A DNA stretch of 64,000 nt from Diphasiastrum complanatum (lineage: Eukaryota; Streptophyta; Lycopodiopsida; Lycopodiales; Lycopodiaceae). Location: positions 10,202,293-10,266,292 of the forward strand of contig CM055108.1 of NCBI GenBank assembly GCA_029204225.1, given 5' to 3'. Each line of letters begins with the position of its first letter. Positions within the stretch are counted from its first letter, which is position 1. Below the pieces are notes generated by a model. That model was not told the DNA's origin. It searched no databases and was given only the letters and a program-made list of their open reading frames with translations. Position numbers and translations under genes: made by a program. This document shows, piece after piece, positions 50,124 to 59,575 of the stretch.

Positions 50124-50854
50124 GTATCACATATGGCATGTAGTAGAATACTATGCCCTAACTTGAAATTGTAGTAGTCTAGGGCCACAGCCCCCATTGG
50201 TTTGAGAATGGCAACCATATATGGCCCCTTGACAATTTGGCATTTAACAAGTGTCAACAAAACCCTACATAACAAGTAGCTCCAAGATAATTGTATTTCA
50301 ATTTCTTAAACCCAGGTTGTCTCTTATGCATCGATAGATCTCACATGGATGATGGTAATTGTCACCTGAGTTGAAAATATTTAAGTCAACCAATGTTGAA
50401 TTGATTGCTCAAACAACTTGGCATGTCACTTGATACACTATGCTTCTACCAATTCCAAAAACTTCAAGACTATACCACAAAATGCACCTTTAGTCAATAT
50501 GAACAACACTGAAGCAACTTGGACATTTACAAGAATAGGTAGAATTTTGGACATGCGGAAGAAGGATTGCTATCTATCATCCTTGTAACAGTTCTTGATA
50601 AAATTTGTCACAGAGTTTTGTGCCCCTGGGCTTCACCCACCAATTCCAAGATTAAATGCTTGCTCAATTGTGTATGTGCTTTGTGAGACGATCCCCAAAG
50701 ATCAAACTTGCAAGCACACTCGAAAGGAGACTATGGAGCCAAACCACCAACTAAGTAGAAGCCTAAGATCACCTAAGCTTCATCCCCAAGCCACATTATG
50801 TGAATAAAAGAAGAGAGAGAGAAGACCAAAATTCAAAAAATTCCCAATGGTAGG
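50124..50854. other. Unassigned DNA between LTR fragments
   Basis: No reading frame of interest. It carries a short purine-rich GAAGAGAGAGAGAGAAG stretch at 50810-50823 before the chromovirus LTR. Confidence 0.4.
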
Positions 50855-51271
50855 TGTTAGGGACCCAACTCCCTTGGGTCCCAAACCCAACTTGTAATTG
50901 AACGTCGACTGGGCCCGTTGACTTGACCAGACTCATGGACCTGCATGGTCGCCACGTGTCGTGATCTAGGATGTGTGCTAGGCTTGGAGACTCCTACCTT
51001 GGAGGTATACAAGGAGAGGAGGTCTCACTTTGCCTTCATTCTATCTATCTAGGGGATGGTGGATGGTGAGTGCTTGTGCACAGCTAGGATGAGTGCTAGC
51101 TTGAGGTGAGGGAAGGCTGATGGCTCTGGCAGTGGTATGGGACGCTGTCAGGGTTGGAGGTCGGATCTCGCTTGTTTCCGTTACGGGCCTATGGCGGGGT
51201 GGATTGTGTGATGTTCGGTCTCCTATGGGTAACCGGCACCTGGCGGTTTACGGTGGAAAGAGGTTGTAACA
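50855..51271 (+). repeat. Chromovirus LTR (complete)
   Basis: 417 bp from TGTTAGGGACCC to GTTGTAACA, followed after TT by the primer site. The first 130 bases are the inverted partner of 48905-49038. GC content is higher than in the neighbouring Copia LTRs. Confidence 0.8.
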
Positions 51272-51273
51272 TT

Positions 51274-51286
51274 TGGTATCAGAGCC
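51274..51286 (+). other. Primer binding site (tRNA-Met) of chromovirus J1
   Basis: TGGTATCAGAGCC, two bases after the LTR end, the standard arrangement for plant chromoviruses. Confidence 0.9.
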
Positions 51287-51589
51287 ACCATATTCCGTAG
51301 TCAAGTTTGCTCGATCCGTAAAGGGCAATCTGTAAGTTTTTATTCTTCTGATTCTGATTTCGTTGTTTTAAGCCAGGGTTTTGTTCTGGCTGATTTTCCC
51401 CAGATAACCATTTTTTTTTTATTTAAAAGGAAAAAAACAGAAGGCGGGAGCAGGGTCCACGCAGCCCTGCACAACTGTGCAGACCCAGGCGGAGGCACAC
51501 GGCCGCGGGCGCAGGCCCTGCGTGGCCCGCACAAGCCTGCACAGGCATGCGCAAGTCTGGTTGGCCTGTCGCAGAGTTTTCAGAGGTCA
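51287..51589 (+). other. Leader of chromovirus J1 with a GC-rich block
   Basis: AT-rich leader with a T/A-homopolymer stretch, then a GC-rich block (about 51440-51560, GCAGG/GCACA/GCCCG motifs). The element at 57561-58304 has the same order of features. No gag follows. Confidence 0.5.
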
Positions 51590-51790
51590 ATCCAAACTCA
51601 TTCCAAAAGTTTTGTATCCCAAATCTTCAACAAACCTGCTATCTGTCAGCAGAATCACTGATTTAGGGCATAGGGTGGAGTTTGGGTCAGACTCATGTAA
51701 AAGTGACCGTGCTTTAATCAGCTAAGTCTTGATCGATAAAGAATTGATTTGGCATTATAGACTAAGACATTTGAATCATAGTAACCCGTA
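51590..51790 (+). pseudogene. Copia-F-like protease and integrase-finger fragment
   Basis: KVLYPKSSTNLLSVSRITDL and GHRVEFGSDSCK match the segment after the Copia-F protease, and WHYRLRHLNHS its integrase finger. It follows a chromovirus leader directly, so the two were joined by recombination. Confidence 0.75.
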
Positions 51791-52419
51791 AGTGACCCGT
51801 AAGGCTTCATCTTACGAGGCTTTACGAGGCTCACTGCTCGTATGGAGACCTTAAGGAAACCTATTAGGAGGCAAATACAAAGACCTACAAGTAACGACAA
51901 AAGACCATGACTGGCAGTTGGCAGACATTGACGTGCAACCACAATAAGGCTCATGATTGGCATTACGAACTAATCCATTCTTTTAATTATGCCTTGTAAT
52001 TAAATTGTACAAATATAAATTAAGGCACATAGATGCCAAAATGCACATATGTCAATAGATAGAATGTCGTGTGCACTCTCTTGCAATTCTAATCAAGCTA
52101 TTTCCAACAAATATCATCTTGTGTCATTACACATTTTCTGTTACATCTGATTTTCTTTGCAAATAAATGATTCATAGATTGAACGTAACTATTTGATGTT
52201 GAATGTTAAATGCTTCTGAATGCCTCTATTGATCCTTGCTTCCGCGCACAATTAAATTCGTGTTTGGCTATGTAATCAATTGCATAGATTCTGACGATTT
52301 CAAAGTCTGAATCACGTAGAGCTTAAAATTTACTTTGAGCTTCAATCTAATAGGCGTAGTTCAACGCACTGAGAAAACCAGATCGTTTCTTCAATTCGTT
52401 TTCCAACATTGATGAGCCC
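51791..52419. other. Unassigned DNA
   Basis: Short CGTAAG/TTACGAGGC motifs recur at 51787-51845. No gene recognised. Confidence 0.4.
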
Positions 52420-53010
52420 TGAACTGGTGCAAAATTGTCATACACACCAGGTGGGGCCATTTTTTAAATAAACTATCCAGTGCCTCATAAAGCTCTCTTT
52501 GGTAATCCCTTGGTTGTTTGTTTAATTTCGGCCATTGAGGAGCAATCCCGCTATGCCTATCCCAATCCTTGACTGCCTTGAAGTCACAAACCAGCTTTTT
52601 CCACTTTGTGCAATGACCCTTGCTATCTCGGCCAGGATAGCTTGTTCATGCATGTAGGTTGCTAGTTGCTACAATTTCCCATTGTGGGTTTGCATTGGAA
52701 TCCACCCTAACACGAGTGCTTGCAGTCTCATTCAATCTTCTTTGTATTCACTAGACAAATAGTTTTAGAAATTTCAAATATCCCAATTTTTGGCACGTTG
52801 TCGCCTTTCATAGGAGGATGTGCCCCTCATTGTGCGTCTGAGGTCTCCCTTGGCCACGTGCTGTATTTGGTTGTGGGCTATCACTGATCCAAATGGATTG
52901 GTGAATTATAGATCAGTGGAGAATTGTATGAAACTCACAAACTCTTTGTCTTGCGATTCATCAAGAAATGAGTCACCCCTAAGATCATTGATAGCAGGGT
53001 GCCAAGCCAT
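52420..53010 (-). pseudogene. Relic of a trihelix/Myb-SANT-like DNA-binding protein
   Basis: Minus-strand segments in shifting frames read MAWHPAINDLRGDS, SSYERRQRAKNWD, then KWKKLVCDFKAVKDWDRHSG and RDYQRELYEALDSLF. The last two resemble the third helix and following acidic helix of plant trihelix (GT-type) domains or the Myb/SANT-like partner proteins of PIF/Harbinger transposons. Stops and shifts run throughout. Terminal repeats were not found, so a transposon origin is unproven. It could also be a dead host pseudogene. Confidence 0.4.
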
Positions 53011-54432
53011 GACTATATTGAGAGAGAGAAAATGCCAAGGATTCAAGAACAGAGAGTCCTTTCAAGCAAAATTTGGTGAATAGTTGTGGAGGCAAGCAAA
53101 GAGTAGTGGAGCCTGCTTACAAAAACACACAAACAAAGAATGATGCCTACTAAACCACACCAGTGGAGAAGCTGCCCGCTGAAAAATGTTCTACAAAGAC
53201 GTTGCTGTGCAGAAATGTTGCTCTAGAAAAACGTTCTGCAAAAACGTTGCTTGGCAGGGAGGCTGCAAAAGACGTACGTAGCAGTGGAAGAGGCACCTTC
53301 CGCAAGTGTAGCCTTGTGTTGGCTGCCTGCAAATCGCTACAATGTTGGAGACTCCCTGCAAAAGAAGCAGCAGAAAAATGGTAGCAGAAAGGGCAACCTT
53401 GCAAGCAACAATGCTCAACAACAACACGTTCCACAGCAGCAATTCGCAGGGCAGAAAAGCTTTGTTGAAGTGCCAAGCATTTGTGAACAGGGAAGGGAGT
53501 GGACTGCCATCACCAACCATTTGTTGTAGTCCATCGTTGACAGTTGGAAGCTGACTCTAGTTAGCTTAACTGCATGTTTTTGGCTCAATTAAGGAGCCAA
53601 AAAGACATTCGCACAAACAAAATCAATTTGCGTTTTGCTTGCTAACTGCAGGTGGGGCACCACCAGTCTCTGTTAGAACAAGTTAGCATTAACTGAATGT
53701 TGCTAACTGGTGTAACTGGTGGTGGGGCAGGCCCTTTATTTGAATCAGCTGGCCTTGGTCTCTAAAACAATCTTTTAGCATATGAAATTGTTTTTATAGT
53801 TAGGATGTTGCCACATTATAAGCTAACTTGGATTTTCTTCAATTTAATTGTATTTCAATCCAATCCCCTGTTTAGGGATAGATTCAGTAAAAACGAGATA
53901 TTTAGGGATGCATTCGGCTAATAACAAGCTGTTTAAGGAATATACTCGGCTAAAAACGTCACCCCCGAAGCTGGAAACACGCCTGAAACTTTAAACTAGC
54001 TTTTCTTTTCACATTCCGTACCTTTTAGTGCACAACTGCATAATATGCGACATGACCTGGTACCAGGCTAAGGGCTTGTTTGCTTTCTGATATCTATGTA
54101 AAATTTCTATCTTTTTGACTAATCATCTTACAGGAAGCAAACTTCGTTAAATCTGACTTAAATGTCGCAAAATATAATTAGACAGACAAAGGTTTTTGCG
54201 TTATCAAACAATAAACACCTTTTCACTATAACCGATAACTGCACTGGACTAAGATTACCAAAAGAGCACATTTTCATGACTCGGGCCCAACGTGATTAAA
54301 GTATTGATTATAAAAGGCCAAGGGTCGATCAGCTATCAGTCTGCCAAGAGCAGGGAAGAAAGCTACACAAATGCCATTTGATTTAAGGAGTTTAAAAGAA
54401 ATAAGAATAAAACAAGATTGCCATCAGCTTCC
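53011..54432. other. Unassigned DNA downstream of the GPAT9-like gene
   Basis: Contains a zone (53160-53480) of short degenerate repeats around AACGTTGCT and TGCAGAAA and a stem-forming GGCTCAATTAAGGAGCC at 53582. The end nearest 54432 would be the 3' untranslated region of the acyltransferase gene. No other gene. Confidence 0.4.
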
Positions 54433-57270
54433 TTACTTCTTTTCCGTCAGCTTTGGGCTAGGACGCTGATACTTCAAATAACCATCCCACGGAACCATTT
54501 TGATACCAGCTCTGTCTGCTATCAGCTTGCGGACCCTGCACACGCTTAAACGAAAAGTATTGGCAGCCTGACCCCAACTCAGAAAAGCAGTTTGAACGAC
54601 ATATAGATTCTTTTTACAATAAAAATTAACCAGAAAAACCTTGACATCATGACTGAAATTATACCTCTCGGCAAACTCAATTGAAGTTTCACCAGGAAGA
54701 ATATTTTGGGGTTCCATGTACCAGACATCACATACAACAGCCCATGACGTCATTAACCTTATCAAATGTTGGGTGAAACTTTGCCTGAAAAGTGCAAAAT
54801 AGTGTTATGCTTTGTGACCAATCAATTAACCAGAAAGTAGTTTCTGCTTGATATTTTCAGAAATTCCATCCTTCAAACTCAGGTTGCTGTGACGTATTGC
54901 GCATAAATGCCAATTGCTTGGAGTACATACCACCTTAATTGACTATGAGTATGTACCACATTTATTACTTTGTTGTTTACAAGTGAAACAAAGTCTGAAC
55001 CATAGATGCACTGCGATTCTGAATCGCGTTTCAGAATCGCGATTCAGAAACGTGTTTTGGGATTTGCCCAGAATCGTGCATAATCGTTTTTTTTTTTTGT
55101 TTTTGAAATTTTTTTAGGCAATATGGGTATCAGATGAAAGCTCTGATTGAGAGCATTATGACTGTGTAGTTTGCTGACTGTTTCGGGTGCGAAACACCAA
55201 AAAGTGTGTTTTCACTCAGGGAGTTGGAAGGCCAAATCATGAAGAGTGTGTTTTCACTCAGGGAGTTGGAAGTGCCCCCCAAGCCCCCCACCGGGGGGCT
55301 ACCGCCCCCCGGACCCCCTCTTTCTCGGGGGGCTACCGCCCCCCGACCCCACCTAGAGCTTCCTGCTATATAGACACTGTAGATAAAAATGGGGTCCAAA
55401 TGTGCGCCGAGAAGGGCCCAATATTTATGCCCCCAACTGTATGTACATTGCACTCACATCTCCAGTGAAACGATTGCAAAAGTGATCATCATCCATACAG
55501 TAGATAGTCCAAACTGTAGCATTAACATTTTTTGAAAACCACAGCAAATGACAACCGGATAGCTACTAAAAATAAGACCTCATCTACTGCACTTCTGAGA
55601 GGCAAAACGCTGGTTTAACCATTGATCCCCTAAAAAAATTTCAGCCATAAGCTATTTTTCCAAAATAATTTTTTTTTTTTTTGTTTTTTTTGCGATTCTG
55701 GGTCGGGAATTGCGACTCGCAGAATCGCGATTCGCGAATTGCAGATCCAGCGAATCGCGATTCGGTGCATCTATGCTCTGAACTAGCTTCCAACATGGCA
55801 TCATTTCAACCAAACATTCTCATAGAATACATAGATTGGTCCTACTTTTGACAATTCTGTTCTTCAATCTTCAAACTCAGATATGTACTGTTCTGGGCAT
55901 ACCTTATGGAATGACATGGAAGGACCTGGGCTTTCAAATTAAGGGATAAGTTCAAATTTTGAAATGGCCCTGGACTCTTCCCTGTGAAACCACCCTTACT
56001 CATGGAGCAAGGGTATATCAAAATCAATTACATAAAACTTCAGCTAAAAGCTTCAGGCCTATAATTTGTTTCTTGCATCATGGTTACTCTCTCTCAGATT
56101 AGTCCATGCAAATGAGCAATATCTTTGCATTTTTAGTAGAGACAGGACTATGCCTGTTAAGAATAGATAGTACGAGTTTTGATGATAAATGTGCAGGAAG
56201 GAGTTTATGTATTGTTGGAGGAACCGAGTTCCAGCCATTGGAAGTTGGTACAAACAAGAAACCCTGCAAAGGCTGCAGTGGACTGCTGTCTAAGGCACAT
56301 GTAAGAGGACAATAGGCTTGATCTTTTGACATAATAGCTTGAAGGGGACAATGTAGCCAAAAGTGAATAAGTAGCTCACTCTACAGATTATAGTGAAAAT
56401 GCTCTAAAGGCACGTGAAATTTTCCCATCTTATTACAAGTTTATACCCAAAATGTTCTTATGAAGAGGAATAGTGTACTTGTTGTTGGAATATTAGTATT
56501 TAGATATGGAGACGTTTAGCAATGTAAATGAACATGCTACTTTGCAATAGGTATACCCAGCCAAGAATTGGCCCTGCAAGGCTCAGCCCTACAAATTACC
56601 ATATTTAAATAGATTCCTTTAGAAGTTTTTCATTTACCAGCTGAAAACTAAAGGTTCTTACAAATAGCGCTTTCGATAGAGGCCTACGTTATAACCCTGT
56701 TTTGAACACAAACAATCTTAGGACTTTTTATGCTTCTCTCTCAAAAAATTTGCAAGAAAATATTCTAAATTATGTGGATTGCAAAACTCTCTCAAGTAAA
56801 AGACTGATAGCGAAGAGGTTGACATCCTGAATGCAGCATAAGGAAAACAACGATACTATAGTATAACCAGGAGCATCTGGGCCAACGTACGACATTGACG
56901 ATTTCTGATTGGCATTGCAAGGGAATTCAGTACTGAAAAGTCGTTTGGCAGGACCATATAATTTTCAGGAAAGAAAATTCATTTTCCAAGGGACTGCTAT
57001 TCATCAGCAAGAGATGCCATGCATTTCAAATAAAGCAAGTGAAAAGTTTATTGTCAAAGTATTATTAGCATATTAAAGGGTTCTGTAACTGATGAAGATT
57101 ACATTTTAGCAGCAGACAATTTTCATTCTAGTAATAATCAGAATTGATCAACATAACAATTCAACATTTAAGATGATCACTCACTTTCTGCTATTCCAGA
57201 AGGCGTCCACAAATATCTTATTGTACTTTATGGCGATTGGGCAAACCGTACAGCCTAGCTCAAAAGCACC
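54433..57270 (-). CDS. GPAT9: Glycerol-3-phosphate acyltransferase 9-like, C-terminal exons
   Basis: Three spliced exons on the minus strand: 57185-57270, 54665-54784 and 54433-54535, with introns of 2,400 and 129 bp. All junctions are GT-AG and the phase is kept, giving 102 residues. They read GAFELGCTVCPIAIKYNK with FVDAFWNSRK, then SFTQHLIRLMTSWAVVCDVW with PGETSIEFAER, then AGIKMVPWDGYLKYQRPSP. These are the conserved last third of GPAT9, the ER enzyme that adds the first acyl chain to glycerol-3-phosphate in membrane and storage lipid synthesis. The acyltransferase HX4D and FPEGT blocks are upstream and not found in the window. TAA comes after TEKK, sooner than I expect for the family, and it overlaps a donor-like AA/GTAAGG, so a further exon is possible. 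Upstream exons may lie beyond 64000 across a TE-filled intron, or may be lost. Confidence 0.85.
54785..54992 (-). other. Intron sequence of the GPAT9-like gene, 3' part
   Basis: Ends on the minus strand with a pyrimidine-rich TTTTGCACTTTTCAG acceptor. No inserted element in this part. Confidence 0.7.
54993..55000. repeat. Target site duplication, left copy (hAT-like MITE)
   Basis: GTCTGAAC; the right copy at 55776-55783 is CTCTGAAC, seven of eight bases identical. Eight bases is the hAT length. Confidence 0.65.
55001..55775. mobile_element. hAT-like MITE inside the GPAT9-like intron
   Basis: 775 bp with terminal inverted repeats starting CATAGATGCAC at both ends, followed by clusters of GAATCGCGATTC palindromes. 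It lacks a transposase. Inside are a duplicated 28-bp block (55203-55230 and 55245-55272) and two GC-rich hairpins (55291-55312 and 55326-55345). The inner part may be captured sequence. Confidence 0.65.
55776..57184 (-). other. Intron sequence of the GPAT9-like gene, 5' part
   Basis: AT-rich DNA between the hAT-like MITE and the splice donor GTGAGTG at 57178-57184 (minus). Short frames on both strands show no known domain. Confidence 0.6.
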
Positions 57271-57560
57271 CTGCATTCAATAATATGTGATAACAACAAT
57301 CAATACATGTAACATAATTGATAATTGGGGTCGTATGGCTTGGCCATTACATCAGCACACAGAAAAAGAGCCTTGCTGAAGTTCACTTTTTAAGTAAAAG
57401 AAAGCACACTACCTATGTAGATGTGAAAAAACTTGCAAAAAGTGAAAGTTGAAGATTTTATCTAGAGAGCATACGATTAGTGAACCTTTCTCATGCTACA
57501 AGCTGACACATTGTTCCAAAGCTTTACAACTCAATTAGAGCTTACTTATTAGCTAACCCT
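57271..57560 (-). other. Upstream intron of the GPAT9-like gene
   Basis: Begins beside the acceptor TTGAATGCAG. No further exon was found here, and chromovirus LTR sequence starts at about 57561. Confidence 0.5.
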
Positions 57561-57727
57561 TAGTGTGAGAACCATGGCTTATCGAAGATCTGAGCTTGCT
57601 TGGTGGTCTATAGCTCCAGTGCACGGGGGAGAGGTGGCAGTACCTCTATGGATGGACCTCGGTAACGTAGAGTTTATCACCTGTTTGTGTCTTAACAATG
57701 ACCGGAACGACGATGGGGATTCTAACA
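57561..57727 (+). repeat. Chromovirus LTR end (J2)
   Basis: Ends GGGGATTCTAACA before TT and a primer site, as in the LTR at 50855-51271. The start is uncertain; TGTGAGAACC at 57561 is the best candidate but would make a very short LTR, so truncation is more likely. Confidence 0.55.
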
Positions 57728-57729
57728 TT

Positions 57730-57742
57730 TGGTATCAGAGCC
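57730..57742 (+). other. Primer binding site (tRNA-Met) of chromovirus J2
   Basis: TGGTATCAGAGCC followed by ACC, identical over 16 bases to the J1 site. Confidence 0.85.
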
Positions 57743-58304
57743 ACCGATCATTGTGTATAAAGTGCAATCGTCCTTACTTAAAGGTTTGGTTCGTTAAACT
57801 TCTGGTTGATGTGTTTGGAAGGCTTAGTTTTCATCATTGAATCACTGTGAACAACTTTGCTTTTCAGTTAGTTCAATTCTGAGGTCGTTTGAATAGGTTT
57901 TGGTCCTTGTATGCATGCCAAAGGGGTTATTTTTTACGGTTTTTATGGTTTTCTGCTTTTGCCGTTTGGGTTGCAGAAATTTCTGAACCATGTATTCAAA
58001 ACTTGAATGTCGGAATTGGGAGCTAAAACCATCAAAAAATCCTTGTTTTCTGACAGTTGCAGAAAACAGTCCATAAGGACTATTTTATGGTCTTTTGAAG
58101 CCGTAAAACAAATTTTTTTTTGCAGTTTTGGGTTCTGCTCCTTTTTTTTTGTTAAAACCAAAAAAAAACAAAAAAATCGCAGGCACCCACGCGTGCGGCA
58201 CGCTACTCGAGGCTGGGCACGGATACCCAGGCGGGAGCTGTGCCTACGGACTGTTCACGCAGGATGGAGGAGGCTTGAAAGTAAACTTGAAAGATTGTAC
58301 TTTT
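57743..58304 (+). other. Leader of chromovirus J2
   Basis: AT-rich leader, a run of T and A homopolymers (58115-58175), then a GC-rich block (58176-58270), the same plan as J1. It is cut at 58304 by the Copia-D LTR, and no gag remains. Confidence 0.5.
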
Positions 58305-58615
58305 TGTGAGAATTGTCAACTAGTTTGATCTAGTTCATTTGGCAATTCAGGCCAATATGCATTTCATACTTAGAGATAAACTTTATGAAGTTATTTCTAG
58401 TCTAAGTTCATTTGAATTACCACTTTTAAAAAGTGTGGGAAATGTAGTAGGTCGAGTTTGGGAAGATTCAAATTTGAATGTTTGGTACATTGAATCTAGT
58501 CTATTTGTGAGTAGGGTTGGAATAGATCTAGAAGTTTCCTATTGTTGATAAGCTTGGAGAAGGACATCCAAATAGGGCATAGACCTGTTATAGTGTACAA
58601 GCGTGGGAAGAGATA

Positions 58616-58671
<56 letters not shown>

Positions 58672-58806
58672 TCATTCATGCTTATACATGAGTTCTCTTT
58701 TGGTTCATATATCCATTTTTACATTATAGTGTTGATATCTTGCAATCTTGTGTGTAGAATGCTATTGTAGGGACATAGTGGATCTTAGTGATCATAATTC
58801 TTCACA
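58305..58806 (+). repeat. 5' LTR of Copia-D
   Basis: TGTGAGAATTGTCAACTAG to CTTCACA, related to the Copia-C LTR, with a 50-base (TC)n run at 58619-58668 in place of the short CT stretch of Copia-C. Confidence 0.8.
58619..58668. repeat. (TC)25 microsatellite inside the Copia-D LTR
   Basis: Pure TC dinucleotides at the position where Copia-C has TCTTCTCTCTTCTCTCTTTC, so the microsatellite grew from LTR sequence. Confidence 0.95.
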
Positions 58807-59361
58807 TAGTATCAAAGCTATTGTTGCAGGTTATTGAAGGATCAGCCATCTTGAGCAAGGATTTGGAGGAGTTACCAATTCTAGAGTGTGCTAGATTGTT
58901 TTCTACTAAAAAATGAAGCACTTTTCATGTTAGGATTGAGTTTTTCAAAACTCAATATAGGGTTATGAACTTGAAGTAGGCCGATTTCACACTTCACTTG
59001 CTAGATTTGGGCGACTTTAATTGCATTAGATAGGTCTCATTGAAGACTACAAGATTCTATATCAACCTTGTAGCATTTGCATATAGAATTTGGATGATTT
59101 AATTTTTTGTACTTTTGTCAAAACCCTAAATTTGTTTGGATGTCTTGTTTTTTAAGTTGCTGGACTTCTTAAGAGTGTGTTTCAAGTTTAGAGAAAGTAC
59201 AAAAGTTCATGAGATTGTAGGTTGATCGTGTGTTGATCAAGTATCTTCCATTCTATATGTTGGTTTTGCTAGGTTTGGTGCAAGAAAGAGATTTGAGAGG
59301 TTCCATATCTTTATGATTTCTTCTTGAGTTCATTTGTTGGCATTCAAGCATGTGCTTTGAC
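58807..59361 (+). other. Decayed primer site and leader of Copia-D
   Basis: TAGTATCAAAGCT is a mutated tRNA-Met site. The following leader matches 18098-18626 of Copia-C (GCAAGGATTTGGAGGAGTTA and others) and stops about where gag should start, at the junction with Copia-E. Confidence 0.75.
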
Positions 59362-59554
59362 TCAGAATTTGCTTTGCACAGGAACACAGATCATGCTACA
59401 CAGTAACACATGACCCAGGTTGCCGTTGGCGGGACGCGTGTCCCGTCGACTTGCCTCGTGGCGAGGCCAACTGATCCTTATCCACTGATAGGACCCACAG
59501 TACAGTAACACAGTCACTTTTTATACAGTCATATACATAGCTTTAAAGTCAACA
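59362..59554 (-). repeat. Probable truncated 3' LTR of Copia-E
   Basis: Minus strand after the RNase H stop: TGTTGACTTTAAAGC with a TGTATAAAAAGTG TATA-like element and a GC-rich GGGACACGCGTCCC palindrome (59433-59446). The start and end are not confirmed by a second LTR. Confidence 0.45.
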
Positions 59555-59575
59555 AACTTTAAATACAGAAAGTTC

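Noticed and set aside
53150-53554. Overlapping frames on both strands rich in Ala/Lys/Cys
   Set aside because: They arise from short degenerate repeats (AACGTTGCT, TGCAGAAA); frames on both strands cannot all be real.
55130-55468. Frames across the GC-rich block
   Set aside because: Pro/Gly-rich translation of GC hairpins inside a MITE.
57565-57840. 91-codon plus-strand frame starting at the chromovirus J2 LTR
   Set aside because: It runs through an LTR end and primer site (TGGTATCAGAGCC), which are non-coding.
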